Assembly: GCA_027314645.1 (NCBI GenBank)
Contig: DAHVAL010000004.1
Span: 33,746 to 97,745, forward strand
From: Nitrospirota bacterium
GTDB taxonomy: Bacteria > Nitrospirota > Leptospirillia > Leptospirillales > Leptospirillaceae
DNA: 64,000 nucleotides
Reading direction: 5' to 3'
Below, piece by piece: positions 55,981 through 64,000 of the stretch. The notes below the pieces were generated by a model. That model ran no database searches. It was not told the DNA's origin and worked only from the letters and a program-made list of their open reading frames with translations. Both the position numbers and the translations under genes were made by a program. Within the stretch, counting starts at the first letter, position 1. Every line of letters starts with the position of its first letter.

Positions 55981-56672
55981 GGGCGATTCCTCCCGAGCCA
56001 CGACATGACTTGTTTCAAGTCCTCCCATACCTCCCCCTTCGCGGAGGGATTTCTTAAAAGGTACGCCGGATGATAGGTCGGCATGACCCGGATCTCAGGA
56101 TGCTCTTTCATTCTCGATTCCTTCCCTCGGATTTTCTTAATTCCCGTGGTGTGGGCCAAAAGGGACACTGCAGCCGTTTGTCCCAGAAGCACGATCGCTT
56201 TGGGCGCCACGAGGGAGATTTGACGATGAAGGAAAGGGAGGCACGACCTGCGTTCGATCTCTTCCGGAACCCTGTTCCCGGGGGGACGGCATTTTACGAT
56301 ATTCGCAATGTAGACGTCCGGGCGCTCGTAGCCCATTGCCGTGATCATCCTTGTCAGAAGTTCCCCCGCCCTCCCCACGAAGGGACGTCCGGTGGCATCT
56401 TCGTCTGCCCCTGGCCCTTCTCCCACGAACATCAGGGACGCCCAGGGATTTCCCTCTCCAAAGACGACCTGCGTCCTCGTGGAAAAAAGGGAGCAGCGCT
56501 GACACGCCCGGGCCTCTTCCCGAAGCTCCGTCAAAGCCGTTTCTCTGTCGACCGTGTCCGCCCTATGCTGGATCAGGTAAAAATCTGGGAGGGAATCCCC
56601 CAGATATCGGAGGTAGGAGGAAAGCCCCTCGCGACCGTCCAAAGGAGTCTTTCTTCCTTCATGCTCGTTCAT
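55977..56672 (-). CDS. Uracil-DNA glycosylase, Fe-S family (type 4)
   Basis: It removes uracil from DNA. CQRCSLFSTRTQVVFGEG and later IVKCRPPGNR and RRSCLPFL provide the four Cys of the Fe-S cluster. Motif 1 reads FVGEGPGADEDATGRPF and motif 2 MPTYHPAYLLRNP. The length is 231 aa with an N-terminal extension of about 50. The start directly abuts the nnr stop (TAGATG). Confidence 0.92.
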   Translation of the reverse strand: MNEHEGRKTPLDGREGLSSYLRYLGDSLPDFYLIQHRADTVDRETALTELREEARACQRCSLFSTRTQVVFGEGNPWASLMFVGEGPGADEDATGRPFVGRAGELLTRMITAMGYERPDVYIANIVKCRPPGNRVPEEIERRSCLPFLHRQISLVAPKAIVLLGQTAAVSLLAHTTGIKKIRGKESRMKEHPEIRVMPTYHPAYLLRNPSAKGEVWEDLKQVMSWLGRNRP

Positions 56673-58289
56673 CTAGGATCCCGATTTGCCAGCGGAAACC
56701 CCGGGGACCAGCAGAAAGGGATCCTTCTCCCGCTCCCAGGAGCTCATGTCCCGCGCTTCCCACTCGGCCAACACCTTTGGAAGAGCATCCGCCAATTCAG
56801 AAGAAAATTGTCCACGGGGGCATTCCGATCCGAGTCTCGCCCCCGCCGCGCCATGCAAAAAAGCCCCAAGACTCGACGCAATGAAGGGGTCAAGTCCCTG
56901 TCCAAGAAAGGACGCGATCATCCCGGTGAGGACGTCCCCCATGCCCGGTCCCGCCATCACCGGATGCCCGGTCAGGTTGACATAGCGGTTCCCTGCGGGG
57001 TCGACCACCAAGGTTCGCGCCCCTTTGAGGAGGACGACCGCCCCCGATTTTTGGGCGGCCAACATTGCTGTTTCCAATGGTTTGTCGAGAACTTCCGGAA
57101 TACCGACCCCGAGAAGCCGAGCAAGTTCGCCCGGATGAGGGGTGAGAACAAGGGGACGGGACCGCCGAAGCGCAGCGATCTTTTTCGGTTTTTTGGCAAA
57201 GATGCTGAAAGTCCCCGCATCTGCAACCACCGGGCCTGCATACTCCGAAAGAATCGTTTCCAGGACCATTTTACCGGCGGCATCATTCGGCAGCCCGGGA
57301 CCACATCCCACGGAATCTTTTCCGTCAAGGGCCGCCCGCACATCGTCCACCTTCGGGGCGAGGGGATCATAAAAATGGGCCATCACTTCGGGAAAAGCGG
57401 CGGAATAATCAGCCAGGCTCTTGTCCCACAGCAAGGACACCAACCCGGAGCCGAGGCGAAGGGAGCCTCTGGCGGCAAGCAGGATGGATCCCGCCTTTCC
57501 CGGGCTTCCTCCCGCCAAAAGGACATGGCCCGCTTGGCCTTTGTGAATCACCGGAGAACGAGAGGGCAAAAGCCTCAGGGCCTCTTCGGGCGTCATGCAG
57601 GAGCCTTGTCCCCCTTCCAGGAGCAGTCGAGGGAAGCCGATCCGGGAAACCCGGATCTCTCCCGCATAGCGGGTTCCCGGATCGACCAGAAGGCCCCATT
57701 TCGGGGCGCCGAACGTGACCGTAACCGTGGCCCTGACAGCCAAGCTTCCGACTTGTCCGGTGAGGCCGTCGACGCCAGATGGAATGTCCACGCTCACTAC
57801 GGGAACACCTGCGTCTCCAGCGAGGTTGATTCCCCCGACCACCGGGGCCAGGGATTCTGAGAGAGCCCCGTGAAATCCCGTTCCGAGGAGTCCGTCGATC
57901 AGAAGTGCCGCATGGGTCAATCGATGCTTAAGACCATGATCATCTCCGGCATACCTGACTTCAACCCCCAAAAGCCTCAGTCTTTCAATTTCCCGAAGGA
58001 GGGCCGCGCTTCTGCGGGACGGATCTCCCTCCGTGACAAAGGCTTCCCCGCGATATCCTCGGCCGATAAGATCTCGAAGCGCCACAAGGCAATCTGCCCC
58101 GTTATGGCCCCCGCCCGAGATCGCCAGGATCCGTCGTCCGGAAGAACCCGTCGTCCTTTGGAGAATTTCCAGACAGACGGAAGAAACGGCCATCCCGGCC
58201 CTTTCCATGAGAAGCTCTTCCGTCAATCCGAATTCACGGACTGCACGGGAGTCGATCTCCCGCATCTCTTGGGGCGTCACCACTCTCAC
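56673..58289 (-). CDS. nnr: Bifunctional NAD(P)H-hydrate epimerase / ADP-dependent dehydratase
   Basis: This enzyme repairs hydrated NAD(P)H. The N-terminal YjeF epimerase domain (1 to about 220) has MREIDSRAVREFGLTEELLMERAG and the phosphate loop GGGHNGADCLVALR. The C-terminal YjeF dehydratase domain carries VLLAGGSPGKAGSILLAARGSLRLGSG, LTPHPGELARLLG and AGPGMGDVLTGMIA. Length 538 aa is normal. The start is GTG, overlapping the acpS stop as GTGA. Confidence 0.95.
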   Translation of the reverse strand: MRVVTPQEMREIDSRAVREFGLTEELLMERAGMAVSSVCLEILQRTTGSSGRRILAISGGGHNGADCLVALRDLIGRGYRGEAFVTEGDPSRRSAALLREIERLRLLGVEVRYAGDDHGLKHRLTHAALLIDGLLGTGFHGALSESLAPVVGGINLAGDAGVPVVSVDIPSGVDGLTGQVGSLAVRATVTVTFGAPKWGLLVDPGTRYAGEIRVSRIGFPRLLLEGGQGSCMTPEEALRLLPSRSPVIHKGQAGHVLLAGGSPGKAGSILLAARGSLRLGSGLVSLLWDKSLADYSAAFPEVMAHFYDPLAPKVDDVRAALDGKDSVGCGPGLPNDAAGKMVLETILSEYAGPVVADAGTFSIFAKKPKKIAALRRSRPLVLTPHPGELARLLGVGIPEVLDKPLETAMLAAQKSGAVVLLKGARTLVVDPAGNRYVNLTGHPVMAGPGMGDVLTGMIASFLGQGLDPFIASSLGAFLHGAAGARLGSECPRGQFSSELADALPKVLAEWEARDMSSWEREKDPFLLVPGVSAGKSGS

Positions 58290-58663
58290 GCCAGAGCCCC
58301 TTCAAGGAGGACGACGGCCACCACATGATCCTTGTCATGGCTTAGGGTGGCCCAAATATTCTTGATTCCCCGGGCGTCGAGAAGGTGTTTGACCCGTCCG
58401 TAGCATCGGATCGAGGGAGCTCCCGAAGGCAGCGTGATGGTCTCTATATCCCGCCATCTGAGGCCCCCTGCCAATCCGGTTCCCATCGCCTTGAGAAGGG
58501 CCTCCTTGATGGCAAACCGTCCCGCCAGAAACATCGCTTGACCTTTTGACATGTGCCGCTCTTCGGAGGTGTAGACCCTTTCTGCGAACCGATCTCCAAA
58601 GCGGTGGACGGCCCGCTCGATCCTCGACACCGTCACAAGGTCGACACCGATCCCGCAAATCAC
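58286..58663 (-). CDS. acpS: Holo-[acyl-carrier-protein] synthase
   Basis: AcpS transfers phosphopantetheine from CoA to apo-ACP. The metal ligands are in ICGIGVDLV (Asp8) and GRFAIKEALLKAMG (Glu54), with the C-terminal WATLSHDKDHVVAVVLLE. Length 125 aa. GTG start overlaps the pdxJ stop (GTGA), and its own stop overlaps nnr. Confidence 0.95.
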   Translation of the reverse strand: MICGIGVDLVTVSRIERAVHRFGDRFAERVYTSEERHMSKGQAMFLAGRFAIKEALLKAMGTGLAGGLRWRDIETITLPSGAPSIRCYGRVKHLLDARGIKNIWATLSHDKDHVVAVVLLEGALA

Positions 58664-59403
58664 CGTTGACCCCTTTCATAAGGCCGAAAGAGAAGGGTCC
58701 GGATTTCCTGAACGGCCTCCTGCAATCCGAAAAGAAGCGCCCGGGAGATGATGCTGTGTCCGATATTGACCTCCTCCAAATCAGGAAGAGACAGTATCCT
58801 TGGAAGATTAAACAGAGTCAATCCGTGACCGGCTGCCACGATAAGGTCCAGTTGTGAGATCATGGCGGCTGCACCCATCAGTCTTTGAAATTCGCCAGCC
58901 TCCGCATTCGATCCGAACGCCCTCGAAAATGGACCCGTGTGAAGTTCGATTTGATCCGCGCCCGTCTTGGAGGCTTTTTCGATCATCTCCAGGTCTGGGT
59001 CCATAAAAAGGCTGACCCGGATTCCCCGCTCCTTGCAACGCTCGGCGAAGGACCGAACCAGGTTCAGGTAATCGCTTGTGAGGACGAGCCCTCCTTCGGT
59101 TGTGCGTTCGGTTCGCTTTTCCGGAACGAGCGTCACGCGATCGGGGGCGAAGGACAGTGCAATGGACATCATTTCTTCGGTCAAGGCCATTTCCAGATTG
59201 ATGGGAAGAGAGGCTGTTTCCCGAAACCGCCGAAGATCGGTTTCGTTGGCGTGGCGCCGGTCCTCACGGACATGAAGGACGATCTGATCCGCTCCTGCGA
59301 GGCGCGCGAGATGTGCGGCCGCAAGCGGGTCGGGGTCGAATTCTCCGCGCGCCTGCCTCAAGGTGGCCACATGATCGATATTGACTCCCAGGCGAACCGG
59401 CAT
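58660..59403 (-). CDS. pdxJ: Pyridoxine 5'-phosphate synthase
   Basis: PdxJ condenses 1-deoxyxylulose 5-phosphate with aminoacetone phosphate. The start LGVNIDHVATLRQARG and the barrel strands QIVLHVREDRRH, VTLVPEKRTERTTEGGL, and ELHTGPFSRAF are all family motifs. I chose ATG 59403 (AGGAGCG upstream), giving 247 aa; the frame is open upstream but overlaps the M16 gene. It is coupled to acpS, an arrangement common in bacteria. Confidence 0.95.
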   Translation of the reverse strand: MPVRLGVNIDHVATLRQARGEFDPDPLAAAHLARLAGADQIVLHVREDRRHANETDLRRFRETASLPINLEMALTEEMMSIALSFAPDRVTLVPEKRTERTTEGGLVLTSDYLNLVRSFAERCKERGIRVSLFMDPDLEMIEKASKTGADQIELHTGPFSRAFGSNAEAGEFQRLMGAAAMISQLDLIVAAGHGLTLFNLPRILSLPDLEEVNIGHSIISRALLFGLQEAVQEIRTLLFRPYERGQR

Positions 59404-59417
59404 GCCCGCTCCTGATC

Positions 59418-60650
59418 TCATTCCCGCTCTGGCCCCAGAATGCTGAGGGATCTGTGGGACACCCAATCCTGCTTTCTCGCAATGTGCAGAAGATCTTCTG
59501 TGGTTGTCTCGTCAATCCATCGTTCGAGGGTTTCAGGAGGAAGCTCCTCCCCCCAATAAAGGATATCCCGCCCCATTTTATTCATCCGGGTCAGGATGGA
59601 CTCCAGACCGATCAGGAGAGAACTCTTAAGCTGGTTCTTGGCCCTCGTGAGCTCTTCCGAGGTGAGCGGAACCTTTTTCAGGCGGTCTAATTCCTCGACA
59701 AGGATGGTGATCAACTCTTTCTTCTTCGAAGGTCTGGTCGAGGCCGCAACCCGCACGAGTCCGCCGTCGCGAAATGACTGGGACGTCGAATAGATCGAAT
59801 AGGCAAGCCCCCGTTTCTCCCGAACCTCCTGGAAAAGGCGAGAACTCATGCCCCCTCCTAAATGGAGATTCAGGAGGCGAAGGGCCGTCTGGTCCCGATC
59901 GGCAACCGGCAATCCGGGCATCCCGATGGCCACATGAACTTGTTCAAGGTCTCGGGGGATTTCATGTTCGCGATACACCGGCACGGGAACTTCCGTCTCC
60001 GGCGTCTGGATTTTGTCGGGGGAAAGGTTGGCAAAGGCGGATTCCAATGTTTCCCGGAGTTCAGGCCATTCAAAACGTCCTGAGACCGTCAAGAACAACG
60101 CACCCTGATGATAGTTTTTTCTGAAATAGCCTTGAACCATCTCCCTTGTAAAGCTGGAAACAGAGGATTCCGTTCCAAGAATCGGAAGCGCCAAGGGATG
60201 CCTTCCAAAATGGGCTTCGTAAAGCTGTTGAGTCACGGCGTCTTCCGGATCGTCCTGGGATTCTGCGATTTCTTCAATCACGACCCCTTTTTCTCGGACC
60301 ATTTCTTCTTGGTCAAAGATGGACCGTGTGAGCAAATCTCCCAAGAGAGCCGCCGCGCGGGACCCGTTTTCGGAAAGAACATGCGCATAAAAACAGGTCA
60401 TCTCCTGGGAGGTAAAGGCATTCATCTCGCCACCAAGGAGGTCCATCTCATTGGCGATCTGATGGGCGGATCGCGAGAGCGTCCCTTTAAAGCACATATG
60501 TTCGAGAAAGTGCGTCATTCCGGCTTCTTCGGCCGTTTCGTAACGTGATCCTGCCCGCACCCAAGCGCCTATCGCCACCGAGCGGGTCGTTGATACGGGG
60601 TCGCAATACACCGTGACGCCATTTCCAAGGGTCTGTTTGATATAGGGCAC
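59418..60650 (-). CDS. M16 family zinc metallopeptidase
   Basis: This is a processing-protease-like peptidase with inverted zinc motif HFLEH (47-51 from the chosen start) and the third ligand in EKGVVIEEIAE. The N- and C-terminal M16 halves are both present, total about 410 aa. It probably digests peptides; targets are unknown. The start is uncertain: GTG 60650 matches where family homology begins (VPYIKQTLGNGVTV), while TTG 60746 gives a 32-aa extension without a ribosome site. It is the first gene of the pdxJ-acpS-nnr run. Confidence 0.85.
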   Translation of the reverse strand: MPYIKQTLGNGVTVYCDPVSTTRSVAIGAWVRAGSRYETAEEAGMTHFLEHMCFKGTLSRSAHQIANEMDLLGGEMNAFTSQEMTCFYAHVLSENGSRAAALLGDLLTRSIFDQEEMVREKGVVIEEIAESQDDPEDAVTQQLYEAHFGRHPLALPILGTESSVSSFTREMVQGYFRKNYHQGALFLTVSGRFEWPELRETLESAFANLSPDKIQTPETEVPVPVYREHEIPRDLEQVHVAIGMPGLPVADRDQTALRLLNLHLGGGMSSRLFQEVREKRGLAYSIYSTSQSFRDGGLVRVAASTRPSKKKELITILVEELDRLKKVPLTSEELTRAKNQLKSSLLIGLESILTRMNKMGRDILYWGEELPPETLERWIDETTTEDLLHIARKQDWVSHRSLSILGPERE

Positions 60651-60838
60651 GTCGGATCTTTCTGAAGGCGTTCGGGCCTGAATAGGGTTCAGGGTTCTCT
60701 CCAAGATGAGTTCCCAAAGAAGGCCAGAAATCTCACGGAGACTCAAAATTCAATTACTGGCTATGTGAAGCGTTGAGTCCGTATATTTGTTTAAGCGGAA
60801 GGGATCATCCGATCCCCGAAAGGACATCTTCACAGAAA

Positions 60839-60863
60839 GGGTGGCGCCATTCAGCGGCCACCC
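60839..60863 (-). terminator. Hairpin after the 40-aa membrane protein gene
   Basis: GGGTGGC (60839-60845) and GCCACCC (60857-60863) form a 7-bp stem, followed on the minus strand by TTTC. It lies 73 nt after the small gene's stop and about 190 nt before the M16 start. The rest of this 286-nt gap (60651-60936) shows nothing else I could support. Confidence 0.45.
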
Positions 60864-60936
60864 CCTGCAAAAGAAGAATAGAATAAATGCTGAGAAAAAT
60901 CACCGGAAAATAGCCGGAGACCCGATTACTCGGAAA

Positions 60937-61059
60937 TCAGTGGGACCCTTGAGGAAGGAAAAAAGGGAGGTTTCCAACATACGACGCCAGGCTTCCCCAA
61001 ACGATCGCCATCACAATGGCAACAACCACCAAACCCGCAGCACCCTTGTTTACATCCAT
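60937..61059 (-). CDS. 40-aa single-pass membrane protein
   Basis: ATG 61059 has AGGAGG 8 nt upstream, a near-perfect ribosome site; another ATG two codons earlier is too close to it. The product starts MDVNKGAAG, continues with a hydrophobic helix (LVVVAIVMAIVWGSLASYV) and ends FFLPQGSH before TGA. It sits alone in the gap between pnp and the M16 gene with a hairpin behind it. No family is recognised. Size and topology resemble small subunits of respiratory oxidases or regulators, but that is only analogy. Confidence 0.65.
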   Translation of the reverse strand: MDVNKGAAGLVVVAIVMAIVWGSLASYVGNLPFFLPQGSH

Positions 61060-61088
61060 CGTCATCTCCTCCTAAATGAATGCCATTC

Positions 61089-61116
61089 CTTTCCCCCAGA
61101 GGGGAAAGCCTTTCCC
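61089..61116 (-). promoter_or_regulatory. Mutually exclusive hairpins before the small membrane gene
   Basis: CTTTCCCCC-type arm 61089-61097 can pair with GGGGAAAG (61101-61108), which can instead pair with CTTTCCC (61110-61116). The three arms are 30 nt upstream of the 40-aa gene's start. An attenuation role is only inferred. Confidence 0.3.
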
Positions 61117-61168
61117 AAGCTTATCGTGCATCGAGAGGGAGGGATAAAACACAAATAAACCCTCAAAA

Positions 61169-61256
61169 GATTCAGGCGCTCCCCATTATTGCAAACCACT
61201 TTTTAAAAAACAAGATGTGTTTTGCAAAGGGCAAAGAAAACCAAAACGCCTGAATC
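61169..61256. repeat. Nested inverted repeats downstream of pnp
   Basis: GATTCAGGCG (61169-61178) is perfectly inverted as CGCCTGAATC (61247-61256). Inside it TTGCAAA (61189-61195) is inverted as TTTGCAA (61221-61227). The element is AT-rich in the middle and lies 24 nt after the pnp stop. It is not a standard terminator. Confidence 0.6.
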
Positions 61257-61279
61257 AAGGCCCGTTTAAGGGAGTGGGC

Positions 61280-63415
61280 TCAGTCCTGTTTTTTGGCAGC
61301 GGCGCGTTTTTCCCGCGCCTCGCCTTCCTCCGCGATCGCCTCCTTGCGGGAAAGACGAATCTTTCCTTGGCGATCCACTTCCAAAACCTTGACGATGATT
61401 TCATCCCCTTCGTTCACAACGTCCGTGACCTTTTCGACCCGGCGAGGTTCGAGTTGGGAAACATGGCACAGACCCGTTGTCCCCGGCATGATTTCGACAA
61501 ACGCGCCATAGTCAGCGATCGTCTTGACCTTGCCGAGATAAATTTTGCCCACTTCCGCCTCGGCCACGATCTGATTGATCATTTCGATCGCCCTTTTCGC
61601 CGCCTCTTCATCTGCCGATGCGACATGGATCAACCCGGAATCCTCGATATCGATCTTGACACCCGTCTTTTCGGTAATGCTCCGGATCATCTTCCCACCC
61701 GGTCCGATCACCTCACGGATTTTGTCCTGCTTCACCTGAATTGTGAGAATGCGGGGCGCAAACGGAGACATGGTGGCCCGCACCGACGGGAGGGCTTCCT
61801 TCATCTTGCCCATGATATGAATCCGGCCTTCTTTCGCCTGATCCAGGGCTTTCTTCATGATTTCAAGGGTGATTCCTTTGATTTTGATGTCCATCTGAAC
61901 GGCCGTCACTCCGGCGTCCGTTCCGGTCACCTTGAAATCCATATCCCCAAGGTGATCTTCGATCCCGAGAATATCGGAAAGAATGGCCACCCGATTCCCT
62001 TCCTTGATCAATCCCATCGCAATCCCCGCCACCGGAGCCTTGATCGGGATTCCCGCATCCATCATGGCCAGGGTCCCCCCGCACACTGTGGCCATGGAGG
62101 TCGACCCATTCGACTCGAGGATATCCGACACGAGGCGAATGGAATAGGGAAATTCCTCCTTCGAGGGCAGCACCGGCAAAAGGGCCCTTTCCGCTAAATT
62201 CCCATGTCCGATTTCTCTCCTCCCGGGACCCCGCATAGGCTTGACTTCGCCGACCGAAAAGGCCGGAAAATTATAATGGAGCATGAAGCGCTTCGTGGAC
62301 TCTCCTTCCAACGCGTCGATTTTCTGCTCATCTTCCGAGGTGCCTAGCGTCGCCACGGAAAGGCTCTGGGTCTCTCCCCGTGTAAACAGGGCGGAGCCAT
62401 GCGTCCGGGGAAGAATTCCCACATCGATCGTGATGGGCCGGATTTCCGTTGTCTTTCTTCCGTCGGCGCGAATTCCACGATCAAGCACCATGGCGCGAAG
62501 CAATTCACGCTCGAGGTCGTGGAACCCCATGGAAAACTCTTTTTCTTCCAGCGCGTCCTTGAACCCATCCGGAACAAGGGTTCGCGCAAGGGAATCCCGC
62601 ACTTCTTGCGTTTTCTCTTCCCGGGCCTTCTTATCGGATAACACAAGAACTGCCGACAAGCCTTCCTTGCCCCCCTTCCGAATCTGGTCCATCAGTTCAG
62701 GACGGACCGGGACCTGAGGCAACTGCCGCTTGGCCTTCCCAACCCTCTTCTGAAGGGCCAGTTGTGCAGCGATGATCGGCTGACAGGCTGCATGAGCGTT
62801 TCTAATGGCTTCCAGGAACAGGTCTTCAGACACTTCAGAGGCCTTCCCTTCCACCATCATGATGGCATCGGCGGTTCCGGCGACAACGAGGTCGATAATC
62901 GACTTTTCCTGCTGCTCAAGGTCCGGATTGATGACGAACTGCCCGTCGATATACCCGACTCGGACAGCTCCAAGAGGATCATGAAAGGGAATGTCGGAGA
63001 TCGTCAGAGCCGCAGAGGCCGCGACGACAGACATGACGTCGGTGACCCCGCCCCGATCCGCGGAGACGACGGAGGCGATGACCTGGGTATCGTAATAAAA
63101 CCCCTCTGGAAACAGTGGGCGGATAGGACGATCAACCAACCGGCTGTTGAGAATTTCCCTTTCCGAAGGTTTCCCTTCCCTCTTGAAGAACCCCCCGGGA
63201 ATTTTTCCGGCCGCATAAGCACGTTCCTGGTAGTCGACTGTCAAGGGAAGGAAGTCGGTTCCAGGTTTAATGACCTTGGCTGCGACTGCAGTTGCGATAA
63301 TCACAGTTCCTTCGACCCAAAGAACCACGGCCCCATCCGCTTGGCGGGCCATTCTGCCTGTTTCAATTCCGACCGTCTTTCCGCCGACGGTCAATTCCAC
63401 AATCTCTGGTTTCAT
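61280..63415 (-). CDS. pnp: Polyribonucleotide nucleotidyltransferase (PNPase)
   Basis: PNPase is the 3'-5' phosphorolytic exonuclease of the degradosome. It has two RNase PH domains (1 to about 140; about 310-540), the second with the catalytic LSDILGIEDHLGDMDFKVTG. A KH domain follows (IREVIGPGGKMIRSI) and an S1 domain at the C-terminus (GKVKTIADYGAFVEIMPG). Length is 711 aa. AAGGA precedes the start. It lies after rpsO, the conserved bacterial order. Confidence 0.98.
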   Translation of the reverse strand: MKPEIVELTVGGKTVGIETGRMARQADGAVVLWVEGTVIIATAVAAKVIKPGTDFLPLTVDYQERAYAAGKIPGGFFKREGKPSEREILNSRLVDRPIRPLFPEGFYYDTQVIASVVSADRGGVTDVMSVVAASAALTISDIPFHDPLGAVRVGYIDGQFVINPDLEQQEKSIIDLVVAGTADAIMMVEGKASEVSEDLFLEAIRNAHAACQPIIAAQLALQKRVGKAKRQLPQVPVRPELMDQIRKGGKEGLSAVLVLSDKKAREEKTQEVRDSLARTLVPDGFKDALEEKEFSMGFHDLERELLRAMVLDRGIRADGRKTTEIRPITIDVGILPRTHGSALFTRGETQSLSVATLGTSEDEQKIDALEGESTKRFMLHYNFPAFSVGEVKPMRGPGRREIGHGNLAERALLPVLPSKEEFPYSIRLVSDILESNGSTSMATVCGGTLAMMDAGIPIKAPVAGIAMGLIKEGNRVAILSDILGIEDHLGDMDFKVTGTDAGVTAVQMDIKIKGITLEIMKKALDQAKEGRIHIMGKMKEALPSVRATMSPFAPRILTIQVKQDKIREVIGPGGKMIRSITEKTGVKIDIEDSGLIHVASADEEAAKRAIEMINQIVAEAEVGKIYLGKVKTIADYGAFVEIMPGTTGLCHVSQLEPRRVEKVTDVVNEGDEIIVKVLEVDRQGKIRLSRKEAIAEEGEAREKRAAAKKQD

Positions 63416-63467
63416 GCTTGATTATTCCTTTCCGATGACGGATCCTCGTCATGACTCATAAAAAAAT

Positions 63468-63551
63468 ACGGGTTCCAGTCGGTCGTAAAATCGACTTTCA
63501 GATTTTCCGAACTCCTCTTGGAAGTCGGCTTAACGCCCTTCTGAAACCCGT
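63468..63551 (-). promoter_or_regulatory. Branched stem structure between rpsO and pnp
   Basis: On the minus strand ACGGGTT (63551-63545) pairs with AACCCGT (63474-63468), closing a 70-nt loop that contains a smaller hairpin (GTCG/CGAC arms), and is followed by ATTTTTT. It may be a partial terminator or the RNase III-type processing structure known in other rpsO-pnp spacers. Confidence 0.45.
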
Positions 63552-63560
63552 TTTTCTGTA

Positions 63561-63830
63561 TTATCGGCGCAATCCAAGACGCTTGATCAGCTCTTGATAT
63601 TTGGCAGGGTTTGTCGATTGCAGATACTTCAAATGACGCCTTCTTCTGCTCACCATTAATAGAAGACCACGGCGGGAATGAACATCCTTGGGAAATTTCT
63701 TAAAGTGTTCACCCAGCTGGTTAATCCTCTCGGTCAAAATCGCCACCTGCACTTCGACCGACCCGGTGTCGTTGTTTGAGATCTTGAAGGAGTTAATGAC
63801 TTCCTGTTTTTTTTCCTTGCTTAATGCCAT
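63561..63830 (-). CDS. rpsO: 30S ribosomal protein S15
   Basis: S15 binds 16S rRNA early in assembly. The product starts [16 protein letters not shown] and contains [20 protein letters not shown] and [20 protein letters not shown], the diagnostic helices. ATG 63830 has AAGGAG about 10 nt upstream, giving the standard 89 aa. The frame is open upstream to the window edge (see truB). Confidence 0.97.
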   Translation of the reverse strand: MALSKEKKQEVINSFKISNNDTGSVEVQVAILTERINQLGEHFKKFPKDVHSRRGLLLMVSRRRRHLKYLQSTNPAKYQELIKRLGLRR

Positions 63831-64000
63831 GCCTAATAATCTCCTTTTTCCGTTTTCATTGTTTAAGAGGACGCGATCCCCTTTCCAGGAGCGTCCGTTC
63901 GTCTTTCCCTGGGTCGAAGCCATCCGGACCCGGAAAACAAGGATCATTTTCGCAACCGGGACGCCTCCGGGAATTCGAGAGGCCTGTTCTTCGCTGATTA
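63831..64000 (-). CDS. truB: Probable C-terminal end of tRNA pseudouridine synthase B (partial)
   Basis: The minus-strand frame shared with rpsO is open from the window edge through 63831. It reads [17 protein letters not shown] at the edge, which resembles the LSxEQAxxxxxGxPV element near the TruB C-terminus, and later [17 protein letters not shown], which could fit the PUA-like strand pair. TruB followed by rpsO and pnp is the gene order in E. coli. No stop codon separates it from rpsO. Only 56 codons are visible, so both the identity and the end are uncertain. Confidence 0.35.

Noticed and set aside
56070..57860. 596-codon plus-strand frame over udg and nnr
   Set aside because: Antisense to two well-supported genes; length results from high GC and codon bias.
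61217..62197. 326-codon plus-strand frame over pnp
   Set aside because: Antisense shadow of the PNPase KH/S1 region, with no ribosome site or family motif.
63858..63999. Alternative minus-strand frame ending at a TGA near 63858 as the truB end
   Set aside because: Its translation is rich in Arg, Pro and Gly and shows no TruB-like motif, unlike the frame shared with rpsO.

Overview
This 64 kb window is a dense block of bacterial core genes from a free-living Gram-negative organism with moderately high GC. I count about 60 protein genes, most on the minus strand in long runs. No rRNA, tRNA, CRISPR array, insertion sequence or prophage was seen. The gene order, the cytochrome b fused to cytochrome c, the UPF0182 protein and the overall protein style suggest a Nitrospirota lineage such as Leptospirillum. 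That assignment is inference, because no search could be run.

Layout. 1-9713 (minus): a DUF3109-like gene, pgpA, recA, alaS, ruvX, mltG, valS and a truncated nadC, tightly packed and often coupled by 4-nt GTGA overlaps. 9699-16619 (plus): an exported protein behind a consensus promoter, then a polyamine operon (speD, a thermospermine-synthase-like speE, an arginine/lysine/ornithine decarboxylase) with a 300-nt leader holding a possible 44-codon upstream ORF and a nested hairpin, then a UPF0182 membrane protein. 16653-22283 (minus): recN, trxA, groEL, groES with a CIRCE operator, and ctpA. 22424-31698 (minus): envC-like, ftsX-like, rnhB, rplS, trmD, rimM, rpsP, ffh, an HU/IHF gene, sppA and rpsA.

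31816-46294 is mixed in strand: TPR proteins, a methyltransferase coupled to a SAM hydrolase, a Fur-family regulator, several lipoproteins, an orphan RND pump, a CCA-enzyme/poly(A) polymerase family protein, ppx and recG. 46338-49984: rpmB, ridA, a small DUF6132-like protein, a thioredoxin-like protein, and a two-gene quinol:cytochrome c oxidoreductase made of a cytochrome b-c fusion and a Rieske protein with an extra N-terminal PRC-barrel-like domain. 50106-60650 (minus): fabI, a propeller-like protein, an unknown acidic protein, mutS, lapA-like, udg, nnr, acpS, pdxJ and an M16 peptidase. 60937-64000 (minus): a 40-aa membrane protein, pnp, rpsO and what looks like the end of truB, which stays open in frame into rpsO.

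The genes mainly serve translation (valS, alaS, rimM, trmD, ribosomal proteins, truB), protein folding and export (groESL, ffh, sppA), DNA repair (recA, recN, recG, mutS, udg), envelope maintenance (mltG, envC, ftsX, ctpA), cofactors (nadC, pdxJ, nnr, acpS) and respiration (Rieske/cytochrome b-c). The least ordinary parts are the spe leader, the composition of the bc complex including its PAWY quinol-site motif, the truB-rpsO junction, and small ORFs lying in gaps.
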